A stretch of DNA of 64,000 nucleotides, taken from positions 2,232,001 to 2,296,000 of the forward strand of contig NZ_JAHLQN010000001.1 of NCBI RefSeq assembly GCF_018919205.1, in the 5' to 3' direction. The position numbers and the translations under genes are program-made. Under the pieces are notes generated by a model. That model saw nothing but the letters and a program-made list of their open reading frames with translations, searched no databases and was not told where the DNA came from. Source of the DNA: Dysosmobacter acutus (GTDB lineage Bacteria > Bacillota > Clostridia > Oscillospirales > Oscillospiraceae). This document shows, one piece after another, positions 15,225 through 26,300 of this stretch (positions are counted from its first letter, which is position 1; each line of letters starts with the position of its first letter).

Positions 15225-15857
15225 TTATTCGCCCAGGAAGCGATACAGGAACGTCACGATCTGGGCCCGGGTGCAGTCATTGTTGGGGGAGAAGGTGGTG
15301 GCGGTGGTTCCGACCGTGATCCCCTTCTCCAAGGCCCACAGGACGGCCTTGTAATAATACGCATCGCTCTTTACATCTGTGAAAGGATTACGGGTCGATG
15401 CGGGCTCGGGAGAGCCGGCAGCACGCCACAGGAATGTGACGGCCTGGGCGCGGGTGCAGCTTGCATTGGGAGAGAATGTGGTCTCGGTGGTGCCCTTTGT
15501 GACACCATTGCGTACCGTCCAAGTCACCGCGTCCGCATAGTAGGCATTGGCGGGAACATCGGTAAAGGTTACGATGTCACTCAGCGGCAAAAGTTCGGCC
15601 TCGATGGTGACTGCGGTGCCAGGCATCGTGAAGCTGTATTTGTTGTTGCCAAGAGGCGTCACAGGGATGTTATTACCCTTTTTGTCCGTCACTGTGACGG
15701 TCTGCACACCATAACCATCATCCAGGGTGACAGTGACCGTAACGGTCTGGCCTTCAGATGCGTTGGAGGGGCTAACAGAAATGCTGCCGTTCTTCGGCTG
15801 CTCCGGTACAGTTACCGGATTGGAGGTGCTGCCACCGGAAGAACTGACACGTACCTC
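15225..15857 (-). pseudogene. 5'-truncated SLH surface-protein gene
   Basis: The frame opens after a TAG (15858-15860) with no start codon, then reads a Gly/Ser linker (VSSSGGSTSNP), a beta domain (GSISVSPSNASEGQTVTVTV, ending YSFTMPGTAVTIEA) and two SLH domains (FTDVPANAYYADAVTWTV and NPFTDVKSDAYYYKAVLWAL), with a proper end at 15225. It is the C-terminal part of a larger secreted protein whose front is gone. It might once have been continuous with the SLH gene at 16068-16919, which ends in a Gly/Ser linker, with the intervening 200 bp inserted later. Confidence 0.75.
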
Positions 15858-15874
15858 CTATTACAATATGTTTT

Positions 15875-15909
15875 GGAAGGAAGCCCAGCATCCAGCTGGG
15901 CTTCCTTCC
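15875..15909. repeat. 15-bp perfect hairpin between SLH fragments
   Basis: GGAAGGAAGCCCAGC and its exact complement with a 5-nt loop. It has no U tract on the minus strand. Confidence 0.8.
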
Positions 15910-16038
15910 ATCTCGTGCCTCAGCTACAATTAGGGGAGCAACTGGCTGACCAGTGCCTCCTTGGGCTCCCATGTCCGCAGAAAAGACTGTCAGCCATATT
16001 GTACCATTTTTGGGGTTATATTGCACACCTTTGTTCTG

Positions 16039-16054
16039 TGCGGTATTGCCCTAA
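16039..16054. repeat. Solo MITE-type terminal repeat
   Basis: TGCGGTATTGCCCTAA differs by one base from the terminal repeat of the MITE at 36041-36207. It lies 14 nt downstream of the SLH gene's stop. No matching second end was found nearby. Confidence 0.6.
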
Positions 16055-16067
16055 AAAAGATTCACCG

Positions 16068-16919
16068 TCAGAAAAGAGGGATATCCTCCGTTTCATTCGT
16101 ATCGGGGTTTCCACCGGAACTGCCGCCGGAACCGCCGCCGGAACTGCCGCTGGAACTGCCGCCGGAACTGCCGCTGGAACTGCCGCCGGAACTGCCGCCG
16201 GAACCGCCGCCGGAACCGCCGCTGCCGGAATTATCATCGTTCCCCGGGAGAGGTTTTTCCGCTTCCTGCGCCCCCGCAAGACCAACCTCGGCCACACGTT
16301 GAGCAAACTCGTACTCATCCGCGGTAAACACCCCGGCTTTGATCAACTTATCCGCCAGCGTTTCTGTTCCACCCTTTACCTTTACGCCCAATGTCAGCCA
16401 GGACAGTTCCGCGGCATCGCCTCTGGTAAAATGGTCACCGCTGTCCCAGCCAGAGGGCAAAAGCCCTATCTGTTCCGCAAAGGCCTTCGCCTCATCCCAG
16501 GCGAAATCTTCTCCTCTCTGGTAGCCGAGGACCCGCAGCATGAAAACAATATATTGTGCCTGGGTCGTCAGCTGTCCGGTGCCGAACGTTGTTACGTTGA
16601 TGCCGCTGGTGATCCAATTTGCATAGGCATAGCCCACATAGGGAGCGACCCAGTTTGGCACGTCAGCGAAAGGATACTGATAGTTTTTTTCTAACGCTTC
16701 TTTTTCCGTCCCCAGAAAACGGACCACAAGTGTGATTGCCTGCTCCCGGGGAAGGTCCTTCTCTAACTCGTATCCCGCGTTGGTCCCCTGAAACAGTCCC
16801 AATTCATGGAGGGCATCAGCATAGTTATCCTGGGTATTCTCTGCCGCCAGTGCGGTGGTACCCATCCCCAATAAGCCGACAGCCAGAACAGCACAAAGGA
16901 TTTTTTTCCAGAAGCTCAT
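16068..16919 (-). CDS. Small secreted SLH-domain protein with Gly/Ser tail
   Basis: 283 residues. A signal peptide (about 1-26, ALAA cleavage) is followed by three SLH-like modules (NYADALHELGLFQGT; YPFADVPNWVAPYVGYAYAN; FAWDEAKAFAEQIGLLP with TRGDAAELSW), then a ~45-residue glycine/serine tail and NPDTNETEDIPLF. The DNA of the tail is a 12-bp tandem repeat (about 16112-16226). ATG 16919 follows AAAGGAG. It is 21 nt after the protease gene and so in its operon. The tail looks like a linker that has lost its following domain; the truncated SLH gene downstream may be the missing half. Confidence 0.85.
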   Translation of the reverse strand: MSFWKKILCAVLAVGLLGMGTTALAAENTQDNYADALHELGLFQGTNAGYELEKDLPREQAITLVVRFLGTEKEALEKNYQYPFADVPNWVAPYVGYAYANWITSGINVTTFGTGQLTTQAQYIVFMLRVLGYQRGEDFAWDEAKAFAEQIGLLPSGWDSGDHFTRGDAAELSWLTLGVKVKGGTETLADKLIKAGVFTADEYEFAQRVAEVGLAGAQEAEKPLPGNDDNSGSGGSGGGSGGSSGGSSSGSSGGSSSGSSGGGSGGSSGGNPDTNETEDIPLF

Positions 16920-16940
16920 AGATCATTCTCCTTTTCTTTG

Positions 16941-19900
16941 TTAATGCAGGCTATTGAAATAGGCGGCAGCCGCATCTCCATACCGCATCAGCGCTTCTGA
17001 AAGCGGCTTCAGCGCGCTGCTGCCCTGCTGACGAGCTGCGTAGGCAAAATCTGATATGGCAAATTTCAGAACGGAACTGTACGCATAGGTAACGGTATTG
17101 TTCTCCGTATTCCTGTATCCCACCCTAACCTGCGCATAGTAGGGTTTTCGCAGTTCCTTTGCCACAACATCCTGAATAGAGCCGGAATATATGGCGCCGT
17201 CCAGAGTCATGGCAGCGGTCTTGAGTTCATTTGCTTCCCGACGGGTCTCCCAGTCTGTCACGCCAGAAAACTCGTCGTCATACAGCAGCACCACGCTGTC
17301 AATGACCGCCCCATCCCGCTGTGCCACAGACACTTTGTAATTGAGCCATACCGCACTCTCCAGCGTCAGGCTGACCGATGAGAATTTCACTTCTTCAGAA
17401 TCCGTGCCGTATTTCGTCTTTCCATCGGTAAGGGAGACATTCTTGCTCGTCCCCAACGCCTTCTGCGCACTGGTTAGAGAACCGTTGGCCAAGTTATCCG
17501 TTCGGTACCCAAAATAGCTCTGCGCGGCAGCACCGTAATTGAGCATATCCACCGCAAGTGTTTTAAATTCGGCGGAATAGCCGGCAGCGTTCAGGACTGC
17601 CATGGCACACTTTGCAACGCTGTACTCCAGCGGATCGCTGTAAAAATACCGACCGTCTATGAGAACATAGACAACAGAGTAGATGGTATCGTTCATCTGC
17701 TTGGCTGGTATGTCGTCGTAGGTAAAGACATGGTAACCGGTATTGTCCTCATAGCGGTAGAGGTCAGAATTCACGCCATCCTTTTCGATCTGCAGCTGCG
17801 GATCATCCTCCACTGTATAGCTCTGGGGTTCGGTGGTCCAGAACAGAGAACCCACAGTATAGGGGATGACGACATCCTCCGGCACCACAACGGTGGCTTT
17901 GTAGTTGAGGGCAATATTGTCGGTCAGGGTCATACTGGCGGCACGATAGGCAGCCGTGCAGCTGATCTCGCTGCGTGCCACCGTCAGTTTTCCGACGACC
18001 GGCGCGCTCTTGTCAAAGGAAATCGTTACGGTGTACTCGCCGTCCGCCAAGGCTGACACCCCATCCTGCGTCAGAATCAGCGCGGCAGAACCGTCGATTG
18101 AGACGCTCCCTGTGCGGTATTGTTCGGGCGACAGCGCAATTTCGCCAACCTTGACTGCCGTTACGGAATTGTCGTACATGGTCAGCATAAATTCCGCCGT
18201 TTCCTGGGTGTATGGATCAAAGGTCTCCGTTTTCGTTATCAGCACCGCGTTGCTGGTGGGCAGCGGGGCAACTGTAATCGCTACCGTGACAGCATCCGGC
18301 GTTGACACATTCCCTGTGCTGCCGCGCACCGTCAGCGTCACGATCTTTCCCGCGTCCTCCGCGGCCGGGGTGTAGGTCAGTTGGTTCCCTTCCAGATTCA
18401 GGGTCCCTGTCCCGTCGGTCATCTCCGCCAGGGCGGCAAATTCTTCGGGCAGCCCGCCTTCCCCGTACTGGAACCAGGCAGAAACATCCTGCACCTCATA
18501 GCTCACTGCGGACCTTGTTCCGTCCAGCGATGCGGGCGCAGCAGTTCCTTTTTGCCCGGCGGCATCCGCTTTTACGTGCAGCGGGAAAGTCGAGAGCCGG
18601 ATCGTATAGGTTTTCTCGACCACCGGGGCCGCGCTGCGAATGGTAAATTGCCAAATGGTGCTGTCAGCCTCAGACCGCTGCGGATAGCCCGCCGTACTGG
18701 TGGAGGTCATCGGCGTCACGACAATATTATCCGCTATGACGGCGCTGAGATCCGCACCATAGGGGAAATAGGCGAGGAAGGTTCCGTCTTCCTGCAGGCT
18801 GGCGGCATAACCGTCCACATAGACCGAGGCCACTGCGGTGGACAGGTCCGTCTGCCAACCGGCGTAGAGGGTCAAATCACCGACGGAGCCTGCCGGGATC
18901 TCCGTTACGGGATCGCCTGTGCAGTCCTCGTCCACGTACCAACCGGCGAACTGGTAATCCGCCTTTTCCGGCGCAGGCAGCGTGACCGTGTCAGACTTTA
19001 CGTTATAAGTCGATACGGCCCCTTCCGGAAGCGTGCCGTCATCAAGTTGATAGCTGATCGTGTAGTCCCTGGTCAATTCTTCCACGAACATCGCCACATC
19101 CACAACACCGTAGCCGTAGCTGGTGTCGTAACCCTCTGCGCCCTTGTCCACGGCGCTGGCCTGCAGCAGGGTGAAAACGCCATCCGCTGTGATGTCCTTG
19201 TCATAGCCCAGAGCCAGAGCGGCCATTCCGGTGATGACCGGCGCGGCGAAGGAGGTTCCCCGGTTGGATGAAGCGGTAATGTCCAGTTTATAGCCGCTGT
19301 TATCGGTATTACTGAGGCTTGCCACGCCGTCGCCCGGCGCTGTAAAGTCAACAGATGTATTCCGCTGGGAAAAGCTGGAGACTTCCAGGCCTATATCCAC
19401 TGATCCGACGCCAATGACGCCGGGATAGGCGGCGGGATACTGCGTCACGGCGTTGCCGCCGTTGCCGACGGCCGCCACAACGACCGCGCCGGAAGCGACC
19501 GCTTCCGCAACCGCGTCCCGCAGCGCTGTCGAGGAATTCGAGGTTCCCAGACTCAGGTTGATAACCTGGCAGCCGTCCTGAACCGCCTGCTCAATGGCGG
19601 CTACGACTGCGTCTGTCGTTGTGGTCTTGCTTGAAAAGATGCGGTACGCATGAAGCTCGACATCCGGCGCAATGCCGGCGATACCGCGGCTGTTGTTTGT
19701 CTGCGCCGCCACGATACCTGCGGCAAAGGTGCCGTGTCCGTAGGTATCCTGATAATATGCAAGCTCGTCTTGGTTAAAATTCGCTCCGCTGATATTGTTG
19801 TCGTTTACGTCTTCGTGTTCAATATTGATGCCGGAGTCCACGAAGCCTACCTTTACACCACTGCCGGTCAAATTCTGTCGATATGCTTCATATGCGTTGA

Positions 19901-20294
19901 TCGTCTGCAGGTTCCACTGATAGTCGGCGTAATAGGGATCGTTGGGCACAACAGAATTGTCGGAGAGAGAGTCCCCATCTGCGGGCTCATCCTCAGCCTC
20001 ATTTTCAGCGAAGAGCTCCACCAGATAGTTTGGCTCGATATACTCCACCAGTTCTTCCGGGATATCACGAGCTTCTTCCAAACTGTCCACTACGATGAGG
20101 CCGCTTTCAGAGCTGCTGTCCCCGCCGCCAAGTACATACAAACTCTGCTGCGGTATCTCGTCTTTCAGTTTGACGATATATCCATCATATTCCAGATCGG
20201 TCGACTCGTCCCCGGACAGCGCGTATGCGTTTGGGATCACCATGCATAGGCTCAGGACAAGAGCCATCCCCGCACGGATCTTCTTATGTATCAT
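16941..20294 (-). CDS. Secreted subtilisin-like (S8) serine protease, multidomain
   Basis: 1,117 residues. Residues 1-25 are a signal peptide and about 30-125 an inhibitor-like propeptide (YIVKLKDEIPQQSLYVL). The S8 catalytic domain (about 130-405) has Asp in VGFVDSGINI (about 153), His in YGHGTFAAG (about 187), oxyanion Asn in AAVGNGGNA (about 277) and Ser in RGTSFAAPV (about 346). An InlB-type B repeat (YQFAGWYVDEDC, about 445) and several beta-rich modules of unknown family follow. No SLH domain or LPXTG motif is present, so the protein is released or held non-covalently. ATG 20294 follows AAGGAGA. It follows the giant SLH gene by 99 nt and could mature or trim that protein; this is an inference from context. 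Confidence 0.93.
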   Translation of the reverse strand: MIHKKIRAGMALVLSLCMVIPNAYALSGDESTDLEYDGYIVKLKDEIPQQSLYVLGGGDSSSESGLIVVDSLEEARDIPEELVEYIEPNYLVELFAENEAEDEPADGDSLSDNSVVPNDPYYADYQWNLQTINAYEAYRQNLTGSGVKVGFVDSGINIEHEDVNDNNISGANFNQDELAYYQDTYGHGTFAAGIVAAQTNNSRGIAGIAPDVELHAYRIFSSKTTTTDAVVAAIEQAVQDGCQVINLSLGTSNSSTALRDAVAEAVASGAVVVAAVGNGGNAVTQYPAAYPGVIGVGSVDIGLEVSSFSQRNTSVDFTAPGDGVASLSNTDNSGYKLDITASSNRGTSFAAPVITGMAALALGYDKDITADGVFTLLQASAVDKGAEGYDTSYGYGVVDVAMFVEELTRDYTISYQLDDGTLPEGAVSTYNVKSDTVTLPAPEKADYQFAGWYVDEDCTGDPVTEIPAGSVGDLTLYAGWQTDLSTAVASVYVDGYAASLQEDGTFLAYFPYGADLSAVIADNIVVTPMTSTSTAGYPQRSEADSTIWQFTIRSAAPVVEKTYTIRLSTFPLHVKADAAGQKGTAAPASLDGTRSAVSYEVQDVSAWFQYGEGGLPEEFAALAEMTDGTGTLNLEGNQLTYTPAAEDAGKIVTLTVRGSTGNVSTPDAVTVAITVAPLPTSNAVLITKTETFDPYTQETAEFMLTMYDNSVTAVKVGEIALSPEQYRTGSVSIDGSAALILTQDGVSALADGEYTVTISFDKSAPVVGKLTVARSEISCTAAYRAASMTLTDNIALNYKATVVVPEDVVIPYTVGSLFWTTEPQSYTVEDDPQLQIEKDGVNSDLYRYEDNTGYHVFTYDDIPAKQMNDTIYSVVYVLIDGRYFYSDPLEYSVAKCAMAVLNAAGYSAEFKTLAVDMLNYGAAAQSYFGYRTDNLANGSLTSAQKALGTSKNVSLTDGKTKYGTDSEEVKFSSVSLTLESAVWLNYKVSVAQRDGAVIDSVVLLYDDEFSGVTDWETRREANELKTAAMTLDGAIYSGSIQDVVAKELRKPYYAQVRVGYRNTENNTVTYAYSSVLKFAISDFAYAARQQGSSALKPLSEALMRYGDAAAAYFNSLH

Positions 20295-20331
20295 GACGCG
20301 GCTCTCCTTTCCGGTTTTTTATTTTGATACG

Positions 20332-20368
20332 GCAATCACAGGTGGGATAAAATCCCACCTGTGATTGC
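20332..20368. repeat. 16-bp perfect hairpin between giant gene and protease gene
   Basis: 20332-20347 and 20353-20368 are exact complements with a 5-nt loop, without a clear U tract on the minus strand. It may be a partial terminator or an mRNA-stabilising element that lowers protease expression relative to the giant gene. Confidence 0.8.
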
Positions 20369-20393
20369 ACGCGTTTCCTCTGCGGCACAGGAA

Positions 20394-23300
20394 TCAGTTG
20401 TTGCTTCCGGCCTTGTAAATGCGCTGGATGATGTGTTCGACAAAGCGCTTCAGCAAAGCGGAAACTTCGCCTCTTGTGGCCAAACCGGAAGGATCGAAAG
20501 ACCCGTCCTCTCTGCCCTGGAGCAGGCCGCAGTCGGTCGCCCAAGAGCAGGGATCAATCGCCCATTCGGAGATTTGCGTTTGGTCGGTGTAACGGGAGAG
20601 ATTGCCGCTGCTTGTCGTTTCCTCACCCATGAGTCGGGCGAAATGATAGAGGATCTTCGCCATTTGTTCCCGCGTGACCGGGTTGTTGGGTCTGAAGCTG
20701 CCGTCGCCGTAACCGGAGACAATGCCGTTATCCGCCGCCCACTCCACATAGGCGCTGCACCAGGAATTTTTCTGCACATCGCGGAATCTGGAGCCGTCAT
20801 AATTCGCCGTATCCACATTTGCCATCCGTCCCAGGACCGTTACAAACATGGCTCTCGTCATCGTCAGATTGGGAGAGAACACATTTTCGCCAGTTCCTTT
20901 GAACAGTTCGCGGGCGGTGACAAAGTCGATATACGTCTTTGCCCAGTGGCTGTCAATGTCGCTGAAGTGCTTGGCGTTGTTGACCAGAGCATAGTCGCCG
21001 GGTTCCAGAGCCAGATAGAGGACTTTTTCATTCTCTACCATACACCAGGGGACAATATAGGTGCTGCCGTCTGCTGTGGTGCAGCTGACCACGATACCAT
21101 CGTCTGCAATGCTCAAATCGCTCGGCACGCTCAGAAGCAGGCTATTGACCGAATCACCGCTCTCCAGCGTTCTCTGGGGGATGATGACGATGTACTTCTC
21201 GTTTTCGATCACCACGTCATCCGCCTGGTTCTTTTTGATGATCTCGGCCTCTTCCTTCTCGGTGAAGGTTTCACCGCTGATGATGCTTCCGAGGCTGCTG
21301 CCGCCGCCTCCTCCGGAGGACGAAACCGCTGTGACCAGCGCGGCTTTATAACGGGTAGGATCGGCCGCGTCACGGACGACCACTTGGTACTGCTGCCCGT
21401 TGGTAAGTCCTGAGAAGTAGTTTGTGCTCTTCCAGTTGATCAGTTCGTTCTGGTCAATGAAGCTGCTGATGTCGGAGTTCTCGATCGCCGCAAGCTGCTT
21501 CTCCGCCGCCTTGTATTCCTCGGATGTGGTATCGGCGATGGAAGCAAGGTCCTTTTCGGCCTGTGCGACCGCCGCTTCCTTCGCCGCCTGGGCGTTGGCC
21601 TCTGCTGCGGTCCTGGACTGTTCGATGAGTTCATCGATCTCACTGTAGGCCGTCATCTCAGTGCTGTCCACGGGGAATACAATGTACTCATACCGCTCCG
21701 CGCCGGTAGCCTTCACCGTAATGCTGCTGGAGGTCGTGGTCGTGGTGAAGTTCACGCTGTGGTCATTGACGGTCAGCTTGCGGATCAGATAATCCTCCTC
21801 TGTGCTTACGGCCGGATCGGGAGTATCCTCCGCGTCTCTGACATAGAGGACGTAAACGCCGGGGGTGAGATCCTCAAAGCTGACGCCGCCCAATTCCGTG
21901 CTCTTCCAGTTCAGTCCATCGGCAAAGGCTCCGAATCCGTCGACCGTTCCATTATAGTTCTCTGCAGACGGGATCAGTGCAATCTGATAGACATTGTGGA
22001 CGCCGTCGGCGTCAATGCTGTCATAGCTTCCACCCATCAGCTTGGAGGCATCAATGGAAATGCTGCCGTTGTCCTTGGCATTGTTTGTGGCTGCGTTGAC
22101 AGTGATGGCATCATTCTGCGCCATCAGGGAAATGTCTTCGATCTCCTTTGTGGCATCCTGCTCGTTCCCCGCGCCATCCACAGCGGTCAGCTTGTAGGAG
22201 CCGTTGTACAGCACCTGGATGGAGCCCTTCATGACGTCAGCGTTGTCGGCTGTAGCGATCACATAGTCGTCCAACTTAATTTGGGCCAGTCCGGCGCTGC
22301 TGCTCTCGCCCTTGGTGGCGGAATAGGTAATGCTGGGCGCCGAAAGGACGCTCTCCGCCTCCACATAACCCAGTCTGATGCTGGGCAGGTCACTGTTGAG
22401 CCGGTTCATCAGGAAGATCTCATTGGCGTACTTTCCATCCAATTCCGCAGTCAGCTTATAGACGCCATTCTGTACAACGGGATACAGCGTCGTCTTGGGT
22501 TCCGCATCCCCGATTTGCACAGGCTCGACCTTCTCCCACACGCCGCGGGTCTCAACGGAAACGCTGCTCGCCGGAACGACCGTGGTCGCGTCCGCCGGAG
22601 TGTCCGTAATCTCCGGGTCACCGACGAGATTACCCTTTCCATCAACGGTGGTGACCGTCTTTCGCAGGACCCAGGTGGTCGGCACAGGGGCTTCCTCAGT
22701 GTCTTCCCCGGTTTCACCCGTGATCTCCTTCTCCACCAGTTCATAGCTGGTAGTGACCGTGGTTACCGTGATCTGATAGTACTCGAGTGTGGTATCCGCA
22801 TTCTCAGGCACGTTGCCAATCTTCGTCAAGACATCCAGATAGGCGAACTGGTCCTTTTTGAGCATGGCGTCATCCGCAACCGCAATGGATTCATTGCCAC
22901 TGTTCAGATAGACCCAGTTCCTTTCCATGACCAGAGGCTCATCCGTAGCCGACACAGTGCTGTTGAACCAGTCTACCATGATCGTGCGGCTGGAGGTATT
23001 GCCCGTAGTGTCCGTGGCACTGACTGCGAAGGTACCGTTTCTCTTCACCACCACGTCAAACTGACGGAAATTGTCGTTTGGCGCGCTGTAATTGGCCGTA
23101 GCCGCATTGCTGCTGCCGGGGTCGAGCGTGGCCTGGGCCAGGCCGTTCTCGTCCACGATATAAACGGTGACGGAGAAGCCATCGGGATATTTCGCAGGAT
23201 CCAGGCTCGCCGTCTCAGGCATGATACGGCTGAAATAGATCTGCGGAGCTTCGCCGCCGACGTCAGGCATAATCGGCAGATTGCCGGCAAAATGCTCCAC

Positions 23301-26300
23301 CATGTAGTCAAAGACGGCGCTGTCGCTGTTCACCCTGACCGTGACCCTGCGGGTCTTGTTGGCGGGGTTGCTGCCCAGGTTGATGGTGGCATAGCTGCCC
23401 TCGCCCTTGCCGCCTGTGGCGGTGAGGTTCTGCGTCTCCACGTCTTCGTCATTGCAGCTCACCTGGATGCTTCCGTCGAAATAGAGGTCGATGGTCTCAG
23501 CCAGGGTGTCGAAGGTGAAGGACGTGTTGCGCATTTTTGCATTGGATGTATCACCCAGGTAGGGGACGGTGGTTTCTTCGCCGCTGCCCCACTGGGCCAC
23601 AGCGCTCGGGAATACCCAGGCTCCGGATTCGTCCGTCTCGGGATCGATCTGCTGACCCCTGGCGTTATACCAGGTGAAGCGGCCGTTGTCCTTGAAAATA
23701 TTGACGCCGCTGCCGGCCTCAGTGACCGTGTAGGAGATGTCCACCCAGGCATTGGTGTTCTTGTCCGCTACGCGGATGATACCGCTGCCCTCGTCGGAGG
23801 GGCTGAGAACCAGGTAGCCGTCCGCGCCGGTGCCGCTGGAGCCCATGTTGTAATACAGAATGCCCATGTGGCTCTCATTGGTCGCCTGTGCCTGACAGTT
23901 AAGCTCGTTGACCTCGATCACGGGCACGGTCTGCTCCGTGGTAGTGACGGGCAGCGCCAGACGCATGGTGGTGCCCAGCGGGATGGTCAGCTTCTGAGGA
24001 GCGGAGAAGAAGCTGGTGGGCTCCAGAGAATCGTAGACGGCATTGTTGTCCGGCACATACTCATTGTCGAAAGCGGAGACAAGCAGGCCGTCGGCAGACA
24101 GGGAGCTGATGGAGGTATTGTCGTCGAACACGGATACCACCAGATTCAGGCTGCCAGTGGCAGTTGCCAGGCAATAGGCGTCCTTGGGTACCAGAATGGT
24201 ACCGGAGACAGTACGTTCGTAGCCTGCCTTCAAATCTTCGCCATCTTTACCGACCAGACGGAGGATGCCGTTTTGCTTGTCATCGTCAGCGGATGCGGCT
24301 TCGATAGGAGTTTGATTGCTGATCTCAAAGCTGCTGTTGGTGATGTCCAGAGGCGAGTAGACCGCCTTCTGATAGTCGGTGTCGCCTTCCTTGACCTCCT
24401 CCATGGTCCGTCCGCTCTGATAGGCGAACTGGATGTACGGAGCCACGGCGTTTGCCGCACCGCGGTTGGTGACCTTCATATCCACCCCGATCTTGACCAT
24501 CTGCTCACTGCCGACGGTCTCGACACCCAGGGTGCTGAACTTCAGGTCTTCCACAGCCAGCTCAGGCTTGTTCTCGATTTTCCGGGTAACACCGCCGTCC
24601 AGAGAGCTGTATTCGAGGGGAGAATCGACATATTCAGTGTCTTCGCTCACGGTGAAGTAGATCTCGCGTCCCACGAGATTTTCCGGCAGCGCTTTGGTAT
24701 AATCGCCGGTGCTCAACTGGGTGGTTACCGTCTGACCCACCGCGATGTTTTCGGTGATCTCCCACGTAAAGAGCTCTTCGCCAAAACCTTTGCCGCTTTG
24801 ATCAGAGATGCACAGCTTCACAGTGATGGGATTTGCCTCGGAACCAAGCAGCGAGACGTCGCCGGTGTTTTTGAAGGACACCACGGGACGCAGCCGCGCG
24901 CCGGTCACAAAGTTGGGAGACTCGAAGGTAATGCTGGCCTCGCCCACACTCTTTTCACCTACGCCGAAGGACAGGACGTAGATGCCGGTGGTGGTGTCCA
25001 TAGTACCGTCATCCTTGTACTTGCTGGTGACGATCTTTGTGCCCTTTTCGCCGTAGAACTCAGTTTCCTCCAGCTCGGTCTTGGTGCCCCGGGCCAGAAT
25101 AACCAGCGTGGACTGATCCACTGTGCCGGCTGCGCTCTCCGAGTCTTCCGAAGTTTCGGGCGTCTTCGTCAGGCCCAGCGCCACTGCCAGATCACTGAAG
25201 GTGAAGGAGGTCATCAGGCCCCGTTCGTCCGTCTCATAGCCCTCCAGCTTGCCGTAGTAGGCCTGCTCGGTCTCCTCGGCGTTCCAGCAGTTGGCGATGG
25301 AGTCCTCATAGACCTGCATCTGGTTCATGGCCAGCATGCGGCCCTCGCCAAATTTCTGGGTGTTTGCGTCATACTTGGATACATAGATGGCGTTGTTGGT
25401 GGTATAGGGAACGGTGCTGGTGTACACGGCAGAGATATTACCGTCGCCGTCCACGCCAATATCCATGCTGCCCCGTCCGCTGTTCTCCTCTGTGGGGGCA
25501 AAGAAGGGAATGATACAGCCGCTCCCCTGATCGGGATCCGTGATGGATGCCAGACTCGTTTCGGGGACCACATAGGCCATGCCGTTCATCTCGAACATCA
25601 GGAACAGGCTTTCCTCGGTATCCAGAGCCGTAAAGCTCAGACTCTCGCCGAAGTTCTCCTCCTCCCCGGTCAGATTGCCCAGTTTGCCCTGCAGGAACTT
25701 CACGGTGCCGAAGTAGGGATCATTGTGTTCCTCCACCAGTTGGAGACCGTTGCCGTCAGTATTGCGGTAAACGCCGTCCTTGGAAACGCCGGTCGTACCG
25801 GTCAGGCTGTTGATCATCGCATCTCCACCGCCGGATTCGTTCAGATCCACCAGCGTGCGCAGCATTTTGGCCGTCTCCAGTGTGACCGCGCCGGTAGCTG
25901 TGTCCACGCTTCCCTTCTGCAGATACAGCTTATGCACGTTGGCGTCGCTGTAACTGTCACCGCTCACGCTGGTCACGGTCTGGGTGGCGGTATAGGCCAA
26001 ATAGAAAGTCGTGTCATCCAGCATCACTATGTCCACGCTGGACAGGCGCATGCCAGCCTGCTCCCAGCCCTTCGGCGTCCAGCCGGTGGTAACGACCTTA
26101 CCATCGTCGGTCTGATAGCTGAAGAAGAACTGCGTGTTCTTGCCATAGACGTCATCCGTCGAGGTGGTATAGGCGTAGCGGAACGCCGCGCTGGGATCGC
26201 CCGAACCGGTGGAAAGGCCGTTTGCGTCGGTGCTCACATCACCCTTGCTGGCCTCGTAGTAGTCTTTCGCCTTGTCGGTGGCAGCTGTCTTCTCGTCGGA

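Noticed and set aside
15045-16694. 549-codon plus-strand frame over the SLH genes
   Set aside because: Antisense to SLH domains; its repeat of GTAA units is the complement of the Gly/Ser linker.
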